Assembly (NCBI GenBank): GCA_964469165.1
Contig: CAYXXZ010000084.1
Location: 1 to 13,835, forward strand
DNA from: CAYXXZ01 sp964469165
Lineage (GTDB): Bacteria; Pseudomonadota; Gammaproteobacteria; Pseudomonadales; Porticoccaceae
Length of the DNA stretch: 13,835 bases
Reading direction: 5' to 3'
Of this stretch, positions 6,131 to 13,683 are shown in pieces (position 1 is the first letter of the stretch; each line of letters begins with the position of its first letter). Under the pieces are notes generated by a model, which ran no database searches, was not told the origin of the DNA, and was given only the letters and a program-made list of their open reading frames with translations. Made by a program: the position numbers and the translations under genes.

Positions 6131-6159
6131 ACATTACACCCATTTGGCGCTGTTCACAA
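6131..6159 (-). promoter_or_regulatory. Predicted sigma70-type promoter of adk
   Basis: On the minus strand, a -35 TTGTGA (6154-6159), a 17-nt spacer and a -10 TAATGT (6131-6136) predict a start near 6124 and a leader of about 38 nt. It lies between the heptamer array and adk. Confidence 0.55.
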
Positions 6160-6213
6160 GATAGCCAATCCGGGCAAGCCCGCGTCAGCGAGGCATGGAA
6201 CGAAGAGTCCGCA

Positions 6214-6241
6214 AAGGCTTGCCGCCCAGATAACAAGCCTT
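6214..6241 (-). repeat. Inverted repeat AAGGCTTG/CAAGCCTT
   Basis: Perfect 8-bp arms at 6214-6221 and 6234-6241 with a 12-nt loop, directly beside the heptamer array. On the minus strand the stem ends in only three T, so it is at best a weak terminator for mazG read-through. Confidence 0.5.
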
Positions 6242-6248
6242 CAACCGC

Positions 6249-6367
6249 GAACTGTGAACTGCGAACTGCGAACTGTGAACTGTGAACTGTGAACTGCGAA
6301 CTGCGAACTGTGAACTGTGAACTGTGAACTGTGAACTGTGAACTGTAAACTGTAAACTGTGAACTGA
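6249..6367. repeat. 17-unit tandem heptamer array (GAACTGY)
   Basis: Exactly 17 contiguous 7-bp units fill 119 bp. Twelve of the units are gaactgt or its aaactgt variant, four are gaactgc, and the last is gaactga. The order of the final base is TCCTT TCCTT TTTTTTA, so units 1-5 (6249-6283) and 6-10 (6284-6318) are identical 35-bp blocks. Units 15 and 16 begin with A. The array lies 32 nt beyond the mazG stop, outside any gene. Confidence 0.95.
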
Positions 6368-6399
6368 TAAGTGAAACCCAGTTCAGCCAGTGCGCCTAC

Positions 6400-7230
6400 T
6401 CAAAGCTCACGGCTCATGGCCCGTTTCGCTTCACGCCACAGGCGCTCCATGGCCTGCCCATCGAGTTCCTCGAAAGAGTGCCCCTGGGCTCGGGCCAGGT
6501 CTTCCATGATCTCGAAGCGGCGCTCGAATTTTTGCGTTGCACGGCGCAGGGTCTGCTCGGCATCGCAACCGACATGGCGAGCCAGGTTGACCACGCTGAA
6601 CAGAATATCGCCCAGCTCATCTTCCATGGCAGGGACATCAGACAGCTTCTCTTCAACAGCGAACTCGTCCACCTCTTCCCTAATCTTGGCGAGCACGCCC
6701 TGTACATCGGGCCAATCGAAGCCGGCTTTCGCAGCGCGCTTCTGGATTTTTTCGGCACGCGCCAGCGCTGGCATGGCAACCGGAATATCCGCCAGCAGAC
6801 GGCGATGCCCCTTGCTTTGCCGCTCCTGGTGTTTCTTTTTTTCCCAGGTGGAGGAAATGTCCGTATGCTCGGGAATGATGTCTCTGTCACGGCGGCTGTG
6901 CAAGGTGCCATCGGGAAAGACATGGGGATGTCGAAATACCAGCTTTGCGACGATACCATCGACGATATCCGTGAAATCAAACTGATCCTGCTCGGCACCG
7001 ACCTGCGCGTAAAACACCACCTGAAACAACAGATCGCCAAGCTCCTCGGGCAAGTGCTCCATGTCGCCGCGCTCGATGGCGTCGGCAACTTCATACGCTT
7101 CTTCGAGGGTGTATTTGACGAGGCTGGCGTAATCCTGCTCGCAGTCCCAGGGGCAGCCGCTTTCCCGGTCGCGCAACCTCGCCATCAGATAGAGCAGATC
7201 ATCGATATTGTAACGGGGCTCTGTGGTCAT
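6400..7230 (-). CDS. mazG: Nucleoside triphosphate pyrophosphohydrolase MazG
   Basis: Hydrolyses (d)NTPs to the monophosphate and PPi, a house-cleaning activity that in E. coli is also linked to lowering (p)ppGpp under starvation. The 276-aa product has two MazG all-alpha domains. The first has EEAYEVADAI (43-52) and ELGD (63-66). The second has REEVDEF (184-190) and DELGD (204-208). These supply the EExxE...ExxD magnesium-binding residues. CPWD (26-29) and FRHPHVF (99-105) are also typical. The start ATG at 7230 lies only 3 nt after the relA stop, and the relA end (GAGTAGAG) supplies its Shine-Dalgarno, so the two are probably translationally coupled. A heptamer array follows the stop. Confidence 0.95.
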   Translation of the reverse strand: MTTEPRYNIDDLLYLMARLRDRESGCPWDCEQDYASLVKYTLEEAYEVADAIERGDMEHLPEELGDLLFQVVFYAQVGAEQDQFDFTDIVDGIVAKLVFRHPHVFPDGTLHSRRDRDIIPEHTDISSTWEKKKHQERQSKGHRRLLADIPVAMPALARAEKIQKRAAKAGFDWPDVQGVLAKIREEVDEFAVEEKLSDVPAMEDELGDILFSVVNLARHVGCDAEQTLRRATQKFERRFEIMEDLARAQGHSFEELDGQAMERLWREAKRAMSREL

Positions 7231-7233
7231 GCT

Positions 7234-9471
7234 CTACTCACTGATTCTGGACACTTCTATGACATTGGGGATCTGCCGCAGCCGCGCAATCAGCGCCTGC
7301 AGCGTTTCGAAGTCGTTGATCTGCACCGTGACCTGTATATCCGCCTTGCCATCGCGGGTCTCGTCGGAATGAAAGGACTCGATGGACAATGACATCCTGT
7401 CGATCACCGCAGTGATATCACGCAGCAGCCCCGAGCGGTCATAGGCGATGAGTCGCACAGGTACTGCGTAGACATCGATGGGTTTCCCGCCCCAGTGCAC
7501 CTGAATGATCCGTTCCGGCTCCGTGGCGCGATGGCGCAGCAGGCTGCCGCAATCCTGACGGTGAATCGTCACGCCGCGACTAGCGGTGATGTAGCCACTG
7601 ATTTCTTCACCAGGTACCGGATTGCAACAGCGCGCAATTCTCGTCAGCAGGTTGCCGACACCATATATATAGAAGGTCGAGTTGCGGTACTGGGTGGCAT
7701 GGCGCGCACGGCGCAGAATCATCTTCTCCCTGTCGACGCCCTGCAATTGCAAGCGCGCCAGGCGCACCACATATTCCATGGAAACATCGCCAGCGCCGAT
7801 GGCTTCGTAGAGCCCTTCGGCACCTTTCTTGTTGCATTTCTCGCTGATTTCATCGAGATCGATGCCCCTGAGCCCCAATTGCCGGAATTCCCTGTCCAGC
7901 ATACTCCGGCCTGCGGCCAGATTCTTTTCCAGGTCCTGCTTGCGAAACCAGCCTTTGACCTTGGCACGCGCCTTGGCGGAGTGCAGATAACCCATGGTCG
8001 ACGACAGCCAATCGCGGCTTGGCGACTCGTATTTTCCGGTCAGGATTTCCACCTGGTCCGCTGTTTTCAGCGGCGTATTCAAGGGCGCGATGCGACCGTT
8101 GATCTTGCAGCCGCGGCAGCGATGACCAACCTCGGTATGGATGCGATAGGCAAAATCCAGAGGTGTCGACAGTGGCGGGAGGTCCACCACATGGCCTTCG
8201 GGCGTGAAAACGTAAATTCTTTCCGATGAACCTTCCAGCTTGAAGATACTTTTCGCATCTTCGCTGCCGATTTCATCGTGCCACTCCAGCACCTGGCGCA
8301 GCCAGGCAATTTTCGATTCATAACTCTTCGACGCGGCGCTGGGCTCGGCACCCTTATATTGCCAATGCGCACAAATACCAAACTCCGCCTCCTCATGCAT
8401 ATCAAAGGTGCGAATCTGAATTTCGAGAATACGGTGCTGAGGGCCAATCACCGCGGTGTGCAGCGAGCGATAGCCATTTTCCTTGGGCGACGCGATGTAA
8501 TCGTCGAACTCATCGGGAATATTGCGCCACTTGTTGTGCACGATACCCAGCAAGGTATAGCAGTCGGAAATGGTTGGCACCAACACCCGTACCGCGCGAA
8601 TGTCGTAAATCTTGGAAAAGCTGACACCCTTGGTTTGCATCTTCTTCCAGATGCTGAAGATATGCTTGGCACGCCCTGAGACTTCACCTGCGACGTCGAT
8701 CTTTACCAGCTCCTGGCGTAGCGTTTCGATGACATTGTCGATGTAGGTCTGGCGATCGCGGCGCTTTTCCGAGAGCAGTCGCGCAATACGCTTGTATTCA
8801 AGCGGCTCCAGATAGCGAAAGGCGAGGTCTTCGAGCTCCCATTTGAGGTGGCCGATACCGAGACGATGCGCCAACGGCGCATAGACATCGACGATTTCGC
8901 GGGCCACTCTTATACGCTTCGTCTCGGCGGAAATCTTGACGTTGCGAATCGCGCAGGTGCGCTCGGCAAGCTTGATCAGCGCGACCCGCACGTCATCGAT
9001 GATGGACACCAGCATCTGGCGAACTTTCGCTGCCTGTTCATCGGGCTGGTGGCCAAAGACATCCGTTGTCGAGTCGTTGCGCATGCGCGAAATGATCGCC
9101 ATCTGCAGGACACTGTTGATCAGCGACGCCACCACGGCGCCAAAGCGTTTTTCGACATCCGCAAGCGGAAGATAACCCTCGCGCACGTGGCGATAGAGAA
9201 TGGCGGCGATGAGACCTTCCTCATCCATGCGCAAGTCGGCAAGTATTTCCGCCATTTCCAGGCCGGTAAAAACGGCACTTGAGCGAAGATCGGAGATCTC
9301 GGTAGAGGTCCGCGTCTGTTGTTCCACCTTGAAGGACAGGTCACAGGCGCTGGCGAGCAGATTACGTTTTATATCCGGCAGCTCGAGCCGGTTACTGATC
9401 TGGCTGACCCACTGATCCACATCGAAGTGGGCTTCACTGCTGACATCGTGCAGATCCCTGGTTCTGACCAT
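7234..9471 (-). CDS. relA: GTP pyrophosphokinase RelA (ppGpp synthetase I)
   Basis: Ribosome-associated enzyme that makes (p)ppGpp from ATP and GTP/GDP when uncharged tRNA enters the A site. The 745-aa product has the full architecture. An N-terminal hydrolase-like domain carries ILYRHVREG (91-99) where an active hydrolase would have the HD motif, so hydrolysis is predicted to be lost. The synthetase domain (about 265-375) has the acidic EFDD (321-324) of monofunctional RelA instead of the RxKD of SpoT/Rel. A TGS domain spans about 418-478. A zinc-finger-like segment with C615, C616, H637 and C641 follows, then an ACT domain at about 668-743. The ATG at 9471 has a GAGG Shine-Dalgarno. It follows cysM by 80 nt and is coupled to mazG. 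The rlmD gene found between cysM and relA in Pseudomonas is absent. Confidence 0.97.
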   Translation of the reverse strand: MVRTRDLHDVSSEAHFDVDQWVSQISNRLELPDIKRNLLASACDLSFKVEQQTRTSTEISDLRSSAVFTGLEMAEILADLRMDEEGLIAAILYRHVREGYLPLADVEKRFGAVVASLINSVLQMAIISRMRNDSTTDVFGHQPDEQAAKVRQMLVSIIDDVRVALIKLAERTCAIRNVKISAETKRIRVAREIVDVYAPLAHRLGIGHLKWELEDLAFRYLEPLEYKRIARLLSEKRRDRQTYIDNVIETLRQELVKIDVAGEVSGRAKHIFSIWKKMQTKGVSFSKIYDIRAVRVLVPTISDCYTLLGIVHNKWRNIPDEFDDYIASPKENGYRSLHTAVIGPQHRILEIQIRTFDMHEEAEFGICAHWQYKGAEPSAASKSYESKIAWLRQVLEWHDEIGSEDAKSIFKLEGSSERIYVFTPEGHVVDLPPLSTPLDFAYRIHTEVGHRCRGCKINGRIAPLNTPLKTADQVEILTGKYESPSRDWLSSTMGYLHSAKARAKVKGWFRKQDLEKNLAAGRSMLDREFRQLGLRGIDLDEISEKCNKKGAEGLYEAIGAGDVSMEYVVRLARLQLQGVDREKMILRRARHATQYRNSTFYIYGVGNLLTRIARCCNPVPGEEISGYITASRGVTIHRQDCGSLLRHRATEPERIIQVHWGGKPIDVYAVPVRLIAYDRSGLLRDITAVIDRMSLSIESFHSDETRDGKADIQVTVQINDFETLQALIARLRQIPNVIEVSRISE

Positions 9472-9550
9472 TCTCGCTACCTCAAGCCATCAAAGTCGAC
9501 CAACGTCCACTCCGGCACCCTGTGCCAGGCGTACCGCGGGCCCAGACCCG

Positions 9551-9573
9551 GTCAGGCGTTGAACAGACCTGAC
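9551..9573 (-). repeat. Small inverted repeat at the cysM stop
   Basis: GTCAGG at 9551-9556 and CCTGAC at 9568-9573 form perfect 6-bp arms that include the cysM stop codon. There is no T-tract, so it does not look like a terminator, and cysM-relA co-transcription remains possible. Confidence 0.35.
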
Positions 9574-10442
9574 GAAAGGTATCTGTCACCGCGATCGCAA
9601 ATCACCGCCACGATGCAGGCATTTTCCACCTCTCGAGAAACCGCCAGCGCGGCAGCCACCGCACCGCCACTGGAAACGCCGGCAAAAATACCTTCGCGGC
9701 GCGCCAGTTCCTTCATGGTGGACTCCGCCAGCTGCTGGCTGATGTCCATGATCCGATCGACTTTCGCGCGCTCGAAAATACCCGGCATATAGGCTTCCGG
9801 CCAGCGGCGAATTCCCGGAATGGCGGAGTTTTCCTCCGGTTGCAGGCCGATGATCCGTACCTCGGGCTTGACCGACTTAAGATAGGCCGACACCCCCATG
9901 ATGGTACCCGTGGTGCCCATGGAACTGACGAAATGCGTTATCGTGCCCTGTGTTTGACGCCATATTTCCGGCCCTGTTCCCTCGAAGTGAGCGAGCGGAT
10001 TGTCGGGATTGTTGAATTGATCGAGAACGACACCCTCGCCTTTTTCCTGCATCTTCAGGGCCAGGTCTCTGGCGCCTTCCATGCCCTCTTCCTTGCTTAC
10101 CAGAATCAGTTCGGCGCCATAGGCCAGCATGGAGGCCTTGCGCTCCTCGGTGGCATTCTCGGGCATGATCAGGATCAGGCGATACCCCTTGATCGCAGCC
10201 GCCATGGCGAGGGCGATACCGGTATTGCCGCTGGTGGCTTCTATGAGGGTATCGCCGGGTTTGATCTGTCCCCGCTGCTCGGCACGGGCAATCATGTACA
10301 GCGCCGGCCGGTCCTTGACCGAACCCGCGGGATTGTTGCCCTCGAGCTTCAACAGAATGGTGTTGGAGGTGTGCCCTGGCAGGCGCTGCAGCCTGACCAG
10401 CGGGGTATTGCCTATGGTGCCTTCGATGGTGGGAAATTCCAT
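9552..10442 (-). CDS. cysM: Cysteine synthase B (O-acetylserine sulfhydrylase CysM)
   Basis: PLP enzyme that makes cysteine (or S-sulfocysteine from thiosulfate) from O-acetylserine in the cytoplasm. It has 296 aa. The PLP lysine is K43 in NPAGSVKDRP (37-46). The substrate loop is ATSGNTG (69-75), and the phosphate-binding GTTGT is at 176-180. The IPGIRRWP segment (208-215) and short length favour CysM over CysK, in line with the basic residue used for thiosulfate in the B isozyme (family knowledge). The last residues SSGLFNA fit the family C-terminus. The start ATG at 10442 has only a weak Shine-Dalgarno. A promoter about 30 nt upstream suggests an independent transcript, with relA-mazG possibly following it. 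Confidence 0.94.
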   Translation of the reverse strand: MEFPTIEGTIGNTPLVRLQRLPGHTSNTILLKLEGNNPAGSVKDRPALYMIARAEQRGQIKPGDTLIEATSGNTGIALAMAAAIKGYRLILIMPENATEERKASMLAYGAELILVSKEEGMEGARDLALKMQEKGEGVVLDQFNNPDNPLAHFEGTGPEIWRQTQGTITHFVSSMGTTGTIMGVSAYLKSVKPEVRIIGLQPEENSAIPGIRRWPEAYMPGIFERAKVDRIMDISQQLAESTMKELARREGIFAGVSSGGAVAAALAVSREVENACIVAVICDRGDRYLSSGLFNA

Positions 10443-10472
10443 GACGGAAACGTTCTGGTGAATGATGGCCCT

Positions 10473-10501
10473 ATTCTATCGGCGCAGAGGCACTTTGTCC
10501 T
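10473..10501 (-). promoter_or_regulatory. Predicted sigma70-type promoter of cysM
   Basis: On the minus strand, a -35 AGGACA (10496-10501), a 17-nt spacer and a -10 TAGAAT (10473-10478; 5/6 consensus) predict a start near 10466, giving a short leader of about 24 nt. Confidence 0.55.
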
Positions 10502-10531
10502 CAGCGACGACTATCCGGCAACAGCGGAGCG

Positions 10532-10547
10532 GGTTCGGACGCGAACC
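10532..10547 (-). other. Hairpin between acpS and cysM
   Basis: GGTTCG at 10532-10537 and CGAACC at 10542-10547 form a perfect 6-bp stem with a 4-nt loop, 33 nt after the acpS stop. It has no T-tract. It could mark the 3' end of the lepB-acpS transcript, perhaps Rho-dependent, but this is weak. Confidence 0.35.
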
Positions 10548-10579
10548 GTGCCGCGAAGCAGCAAGAAGTGGACGCGGGC

Positions 10580-10987
10580 TTATCCGGCACCGCCCACGTC
10601 ACCGCCCACAAGGCCTGCCGACAGGATCACGAAGGCCAGCGCGGCGTCCTCCTCGTCCGCCAGGCTGATGTGCACCTGAGTGGCGCCGAGTTCACGCATC
10701 CGCATCGCGGCATTGCCATGGCACAACAGGCGGGGAGCACCGTCTTCGTTATTGACCACTTCCAGGTCCTGCCAGGAAATGCGCCCGATGCCGGTGCCAA
10801 ACGCCTTGCTTGCGGCTTCCTTCGCGGCAAAACGCTTGGCGAGGAAGGCCGCCGGCACACGCGATGCATGAAAGCGAGCAAGCTCGCCTGGCGTGAGAAT
10901 CCGCCGTGCCAGCGCATCGCCCTTGCGCTCCAGCGACGCGGCGATGCGGGACACCTTGACGATATCCGTGCCTATGCCAACGATCAC
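10580..10987 (-). CDS. acpS: Holo-[acyl-carrier-protein] synthase
   Basis: Transfers 4'-phosphopantetheine from CoA to apo-ACP, activating fatty-acid synthesis. It has 135 aa, slightly longer than the usual 120-126 because of a Gly-rich tail (LVGGDVGGAG). The N-terminal MIVGIGTDIV supplies Mg ligand D8, and KRFAAKEAASKAFGTG (51-66) supplies E57. HISLADEEDAALAFV matches the C-terminal strand. The start is GTG at 10987, overlapping the recO stop as GTGA, which implies translational coupling. It directly follows recO, while in most relatives pdxJ lies between them. It is the last gene of the lepB-rnc-era-recO operon. Confidence 0.95.
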   Translation of the reverse strand: MIVGIGTDIVKVSRIAASLERKGDALARRILTPGELARFHASRVPAAFLAKRFAAKEAASKAFGTGIGRISWQDLEVVNNEDGAPRLLCHGNAAMRMRELGATQVHISLADEEDAALAFVILSAGLVGGDVGGAG

Positions 10988-11697
10988 CGTGACTCCCTGG
11001 CGGGTGACATGGCGCCGCGAAACAACTCCCGACTATACAGGGGCCTGGCCCCCAACAAAGGCGCGAGCGCCGCCCTCGCGAGCCGTTTTGCACAGGCCCT
11101 GACCGCGCTGTCGGAATAATCCCCGGCGGCGATCATCTGCAGCTGTGCGCCACTTGCGATTGCGCCGCTGGCGCCGCGCCCCGCCGCGACCATGCCCTCA
11201 CCGGCCACGAATACATAGTTGCGCAGTGCCTCGACCGGCTCGCCGCTCGCCGCATCCATGTCGAGCGGGAAACCGTAGCCCAGATCCTGAAGCAGATTGA
11301 ATTCAAATATACGCAGGTGAGGCTCCACATCCGTTTCAGTAGCCAACAGCGAGAGCATGTAGTGATATTGCTCGAACAGCTCCTGGTGAGGCTCATGTTC
11401 ATGCACCAGGCGGCTCAGCAACTCGTTGAGATAAAGACCTATATAGAGATTGCTGCCCTGCAACAGATGTATTTCGAGGGCTTCGGCGCTGATCAGGCTC
11501 TTGAGGTCAGAGGTGCCGCGCCACTCTGCCTGGAGGAGACAAAATGGCTGCAATAAAGGGCCGCCGCGGCGATTTTTGCTGCGCGAGCTGCGGCTTACCG
11601 CCGAAAAACGGCCATATTCCCGGCCGAACAGATTTACCAGTTGGCTGGTTTCCCGAAAAGGGCGGGTGTGAAGAACGAAAGCCTGATCACTGGTCAT
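10984..11697 (-). CDS. recO: DNA repair protein RecO
   Basis: RecFOR-pathway protein that, with RecR, loads RecA onto SSB-coated single strands at gaps. It has 237 aa from the chosen start. The N-terminal OB-fold has QAFVLHTRPFRETSQLV (5-21) and the basic RSKNRRGG (39-46). The helical C-terminal domain has SNLYIGLYLNELLSRLV (82-98) and FEFNLLQDLGYG (131-142). Zinc-finger cysteines are lacking, as in other gammaproteobacterial RecO. The ATG at 11697 overlaps era by 11 bp and is preferred over an in-frame TTG at 11706. A GTGA overlap couples it to acpS. Confidence 0.94.
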   Translation of the reverse strand: MTSDQAFVLHTRPFRETSQLVNLFGREYGRFSAVSRSSRSKNRRGGPLLQPFCLLQAEWRGTSDLKSLISAEALEIHLLQGSNLYIGLYLNELLSRLVHEHEPHQELFEQYHYMLSLLATETDVEPHLRIFEFNLLQDLGYGFPLDMDAASGEPVEALRNYVFVAGEGMVAAGRGASGAIASGAQLQMIAAGDYSDSAVRACAKRLARAALAPLLGARPLYSRELFRGAMSPARESR

Positions 11698-12586
11698 TGT
11701 AGCCAAGGCTTTTCAGGGCGCGCTCGTCGTCGGACCAGCCCGCCTTCACTTTTACCCAAAGCTTGAGCATGACCTTGGTATCGAAGAAGTTCTCCATATC
11801 CAGGCGCGCCTGCTGGCCGATTTTCTTGAGGCGCTGACCGCCCTCGCCGATGATGATTTTCTTCTGGCCATCGCGCTCCACCAGGATGAGCGCGGAAATG
11901 TGCAAAACCTTGTCTTCCTCACGCCACTCCTCGATTTCGACGGTGGCTTCATAGGGCAGCTCGGCGCCGAGTTGGCGAGTGATTTTCTCGCGCACGAGCT
12001 CGGCGGCGATGAAGCGGCGGCTGCGATCCGTTATCTGATCATCTGTGTAGAAGAAGGTACCTTCCGGCATCTTCGCCTTCAAGCTGTCTTTCAATTGCTC
12101 GAGATTGTGGCCGTGCAGCGCCGCCACCGGCAGGATTTCGGCATCGGGAAAACGCTCCGCCAGCGCCTTGATGTGAGGCAGCAGGGTGTCCTTTTCCTCG
12201 ATCCGATCCATTTTGTTGATGGCGATGATCACCGGCGCATCCTGCTGAAAAACACGCTGCGCAACGAGTTCATCCGCGTCGGTCCACTTGTCGCGGTCGA
12301 CCACGAAAACCACCGCGTCCACGTCGCGGATGGCGCTGCCGGCCGCGCGGTTCATGTAGCGGTTGAGCGCCTTGTTCTGTCCGCCGTGAATGCCCGGCGT
12401 ATCGACGAAAATCATCTGATGCTGACCTTCGCTCAGTATCCCCAGCAGATTGTGGCGCGTGGTCTGCGGCTTGCGCGAGGTAATGCTCAGCTTGAATCCC
12501 ATGAGATGGTTGAGCAGCGTCGATTTGCCGACATTGGGGCGGCCGACGATTGCGATATAACCACAATAAGTAATGGAATCAGGCAT
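11687..12586 (-). CDS. era: GTPase Era
   Basis: Essential GTPase that binds the 3' end of 16S rRNA during 30S assembly. It has 299 aa. The G domain has G1 GRPNVGKS (15-22), G2 around TT 42-43, G3 DTPG (62-65) and G4 NKMD (124-127). At the G5 position it reads PVAAL (153-157), where many Era proteins have ISA. The C-terminal KH domain has IIIGEGGQRLKKIG (244-257) and ends VKAGWSDDERALKSLGY. The ATG at 12586 overlaps the rnc stop by 8 bp and is preferred over an in-frame TTG at 12598 or GTG at 12595, with GGTGAA as a modest Shine-Dalgarno. The rnc-era-recO order is typical, linking RNA processing and ribosome assembly. Confidence 0.97.
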   Translation of the reverse strand: MPDSITYCGYIAIVGRPNVGKSTLLNHLMGFKLSITSRKPQTTRHNLLGILSEGQHQMIFVDTPGIHGGQNKALNRYMNRAAGSAIRDVDAVVFVVDRDKWTDADELVAQRVFQQDAPVIIAINKMDRIEEKDTLLPHIKALAERFPDAEILPVAALHGHNLEQLKDSLKAKMPEGTFFYTDDQITDRSRRFIAAELVREKITRQLGAELPYEATVEIEEWREEDKVLHISALILVERDGQKKIIIGEGGQRLKKIGQQARLDMENFFDTKVMLKLWVKVKAGWSDDERALKSLGYNDQ

Positions 12587-13268
12587 AGGGTTCACCAAGC
12601 AAAATACTCAACGCCAATTGCGCAGCCTTTTTTTCCGCTTTTTTGCGGTTGGATGCCTGCGCCACGACGGGCTCGTCGAGCCCTGCCACTGTACAGGACA
12701 CGGTCAATGTCTGGTTGTGGTGCGCCCCTTCCGTGCCCACCACTTCATAGATCGGCAGGGGCTTACCCTGCGCTTGCAGATGTTCCTGCAAGCGCGTTTT
12801 GGCATCCTTTTCGTCGACATCGAGGGTAATGGATATCAGGCGTTCCTGAAACCAGTCCCGTACCCGCTCGCGACAAACCTCGATGCCGGATTCAATGTAG
12901 ATGGCGCCGAGAATCGCTTCGAGAGCATCGCCAAGAATGGATTCGCGGTGCTGGCCACCGCTCTTGATTTCGCCCGTGCCCAGGGTGAGACAGCAACCCA
13001 CGTCCAGCTCGGCGGCGAGCTGGGACAGGGTTTTTCCCTTTACCAGCGATGCGCGCAAGCGAGTCAATTCACCCTCGGTGGCATGGGGAAAGCGAAAAAA
13101 AAGCTCCTCGGCGATGAGCAGGTCCAAAACGGCATCGCCAAGAAATTCCAGGCGCTCGTTGTGGTTGGAACCCATGCTGCGATGGGTGAGCGCTTTTTTC
13201 AGCAGCTCCTCATCCTTGAAACGATAGCCGAGTCGCCTCGAAAGACGCCGTAATTCAATGTCGGGCAT
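12579..13268 (-). CDS. rnc: Ribonuclease III
   Basis: Double-strand-specific endoribonuclease that processes rRNA precursors and many mRNAs. It has 229 aa. The signature HNERLEFLGDAVLDLL starts at 36 and provides the metal ligands E38, E41 and D45. LGDALEAILGA (112-122) provides D114 and E117. A dsRNA-binding domain spans about 155-223, ending in the basic ASNRKKAEKKAAQLAL helix. The ATG at 13268 lies 11 nt after the DUF4845 stop, and era overlaps its end. In other bacteria RNase III cleaves its own operon leader; that region is outside this window. Confidence 0.97.
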   Translation of the reverse strand: MPDIELRRLSRRLGYRFKDEELLKKALTHRSMGSNHNERLEFLGDAVLDLLIAEELFFRFPHATEGELTRLRASLVKGKTLSQLAAELDVGCCLTLGTGEIKSGGQHRESILGDALEAILGAIYIESGIEVCRERVRDWFQERLISITLDVDEKDAKTRLQEHLQAQGKPLPIYEVVGTEGAHHNQTLTVSCTVAGLDEPVVAQASNRKKAEKKAAQLALSILLGEPYA

Positions 13269-13279
13269 CAGGCCACGCC

Positions 13280-13645
13280 CTAATAATCTGCACTGTCGAA
13301 CTGGTTGGTGAAGGTGACGACGACATCGAGGTTGGCAATGAAGTGGGCGCGTTTTTCATAGCGAAGGGTGACGACCGTATTGCTGTTGTTGCGCTCGATC
13401 TCGGCGTCACGCGCAGAAATGTCGCGCACGCCATTCACCATGAAATAACGGCCGAGCGCACTGTAGATCTGGTGGTTGCTCATGTTGCGAACATCCTCGT
13501 TCTGCAAGGCATTCACCGAGCTTCTCACGAAGTAGTTGTCGAGATACAAGGGGCCGACGCGAAATATCACGAGCAGCGCAAAAGCGACGGCAATCAGCAC
13601 CGTCAGCAATGTGAGTGACGACATGCCCGCCTGCCGGGTATTCAT
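13280..13645 (-). CDS. DUF4845 domain-containing small membrane protein
   Basis: A 121-aa protein of a family routinely found between lepB and rnc in gammaproteobacteria; its function is unknown. Residues 1-32 (RQAGMSSLTLLTVLIAV, then a hydrophobic stretch to about residue 30) form one N-terminal membrane segment with a short cytoplasmic start. The remaining 90 residues should be periplasmic. The N-terminus resembles a type IV prepilin (basic start, Gly, then hydrophobic helix), but has no Glu at the +5 position, so it is probably a membrane anchor. The open frame runs upstream to 13795 inside lepB. The start at 13645 is set by GGGAGG at 13652-13657 with a 6-nt spacer. Confidence 0.88.
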   Translation of the reverse strand: MNTRQAGMSSLTLLTVLIAVAFALLVIFRVGPLYLDNYFVRSSVNALQNEDVRNMSNHQIYSALGRYFMVNGVRDISARDAEIERNNSNTVVTLRYEKRAHFIANLDVVVTFTNQFDSADY

Positions 13646-13651
13646 CGTTGG

Positions 13652-13657
13652 CCTCCC
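13652..13657 (-). promoter_or_regulatory. Shine-Dalgarno of the DUF4845 gene
   Basis: GGGAGG on the minus strand, 6 nt upstream of the ATG at 13645. It decides the start over the longer open frame that overlaps lepB. Confidence 0.75.
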
Positions 13658-13683
13658 ATGGACGTGGTTGTTCACCCGTTCGC

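Larger units (their letters stand above)
6087..6399. other. Intergenic region mazG-adk, no gene
   Basis: This 313-nt stretch holds the 17-unit heptamer array (6249-6367), an inverted repeat (6214-6241), and the predicted adk promoter and ribosome-binding site. No convincing ORF was seen on either strand. Confidence 0.75.

Noticed and set aside
6087..6236. N-terminal extension of adk by 50 codons
   Set aside because: The family N-terminus starts exactly at 6086, which has a Shine-Dalgarno; the extension reads through the predicted promoter.
6249..6367. CRISPR array
   Set aside because: The units are contiguous 7-mers with no spacers, so this is a simple tandem repeat; no cas genes are present.
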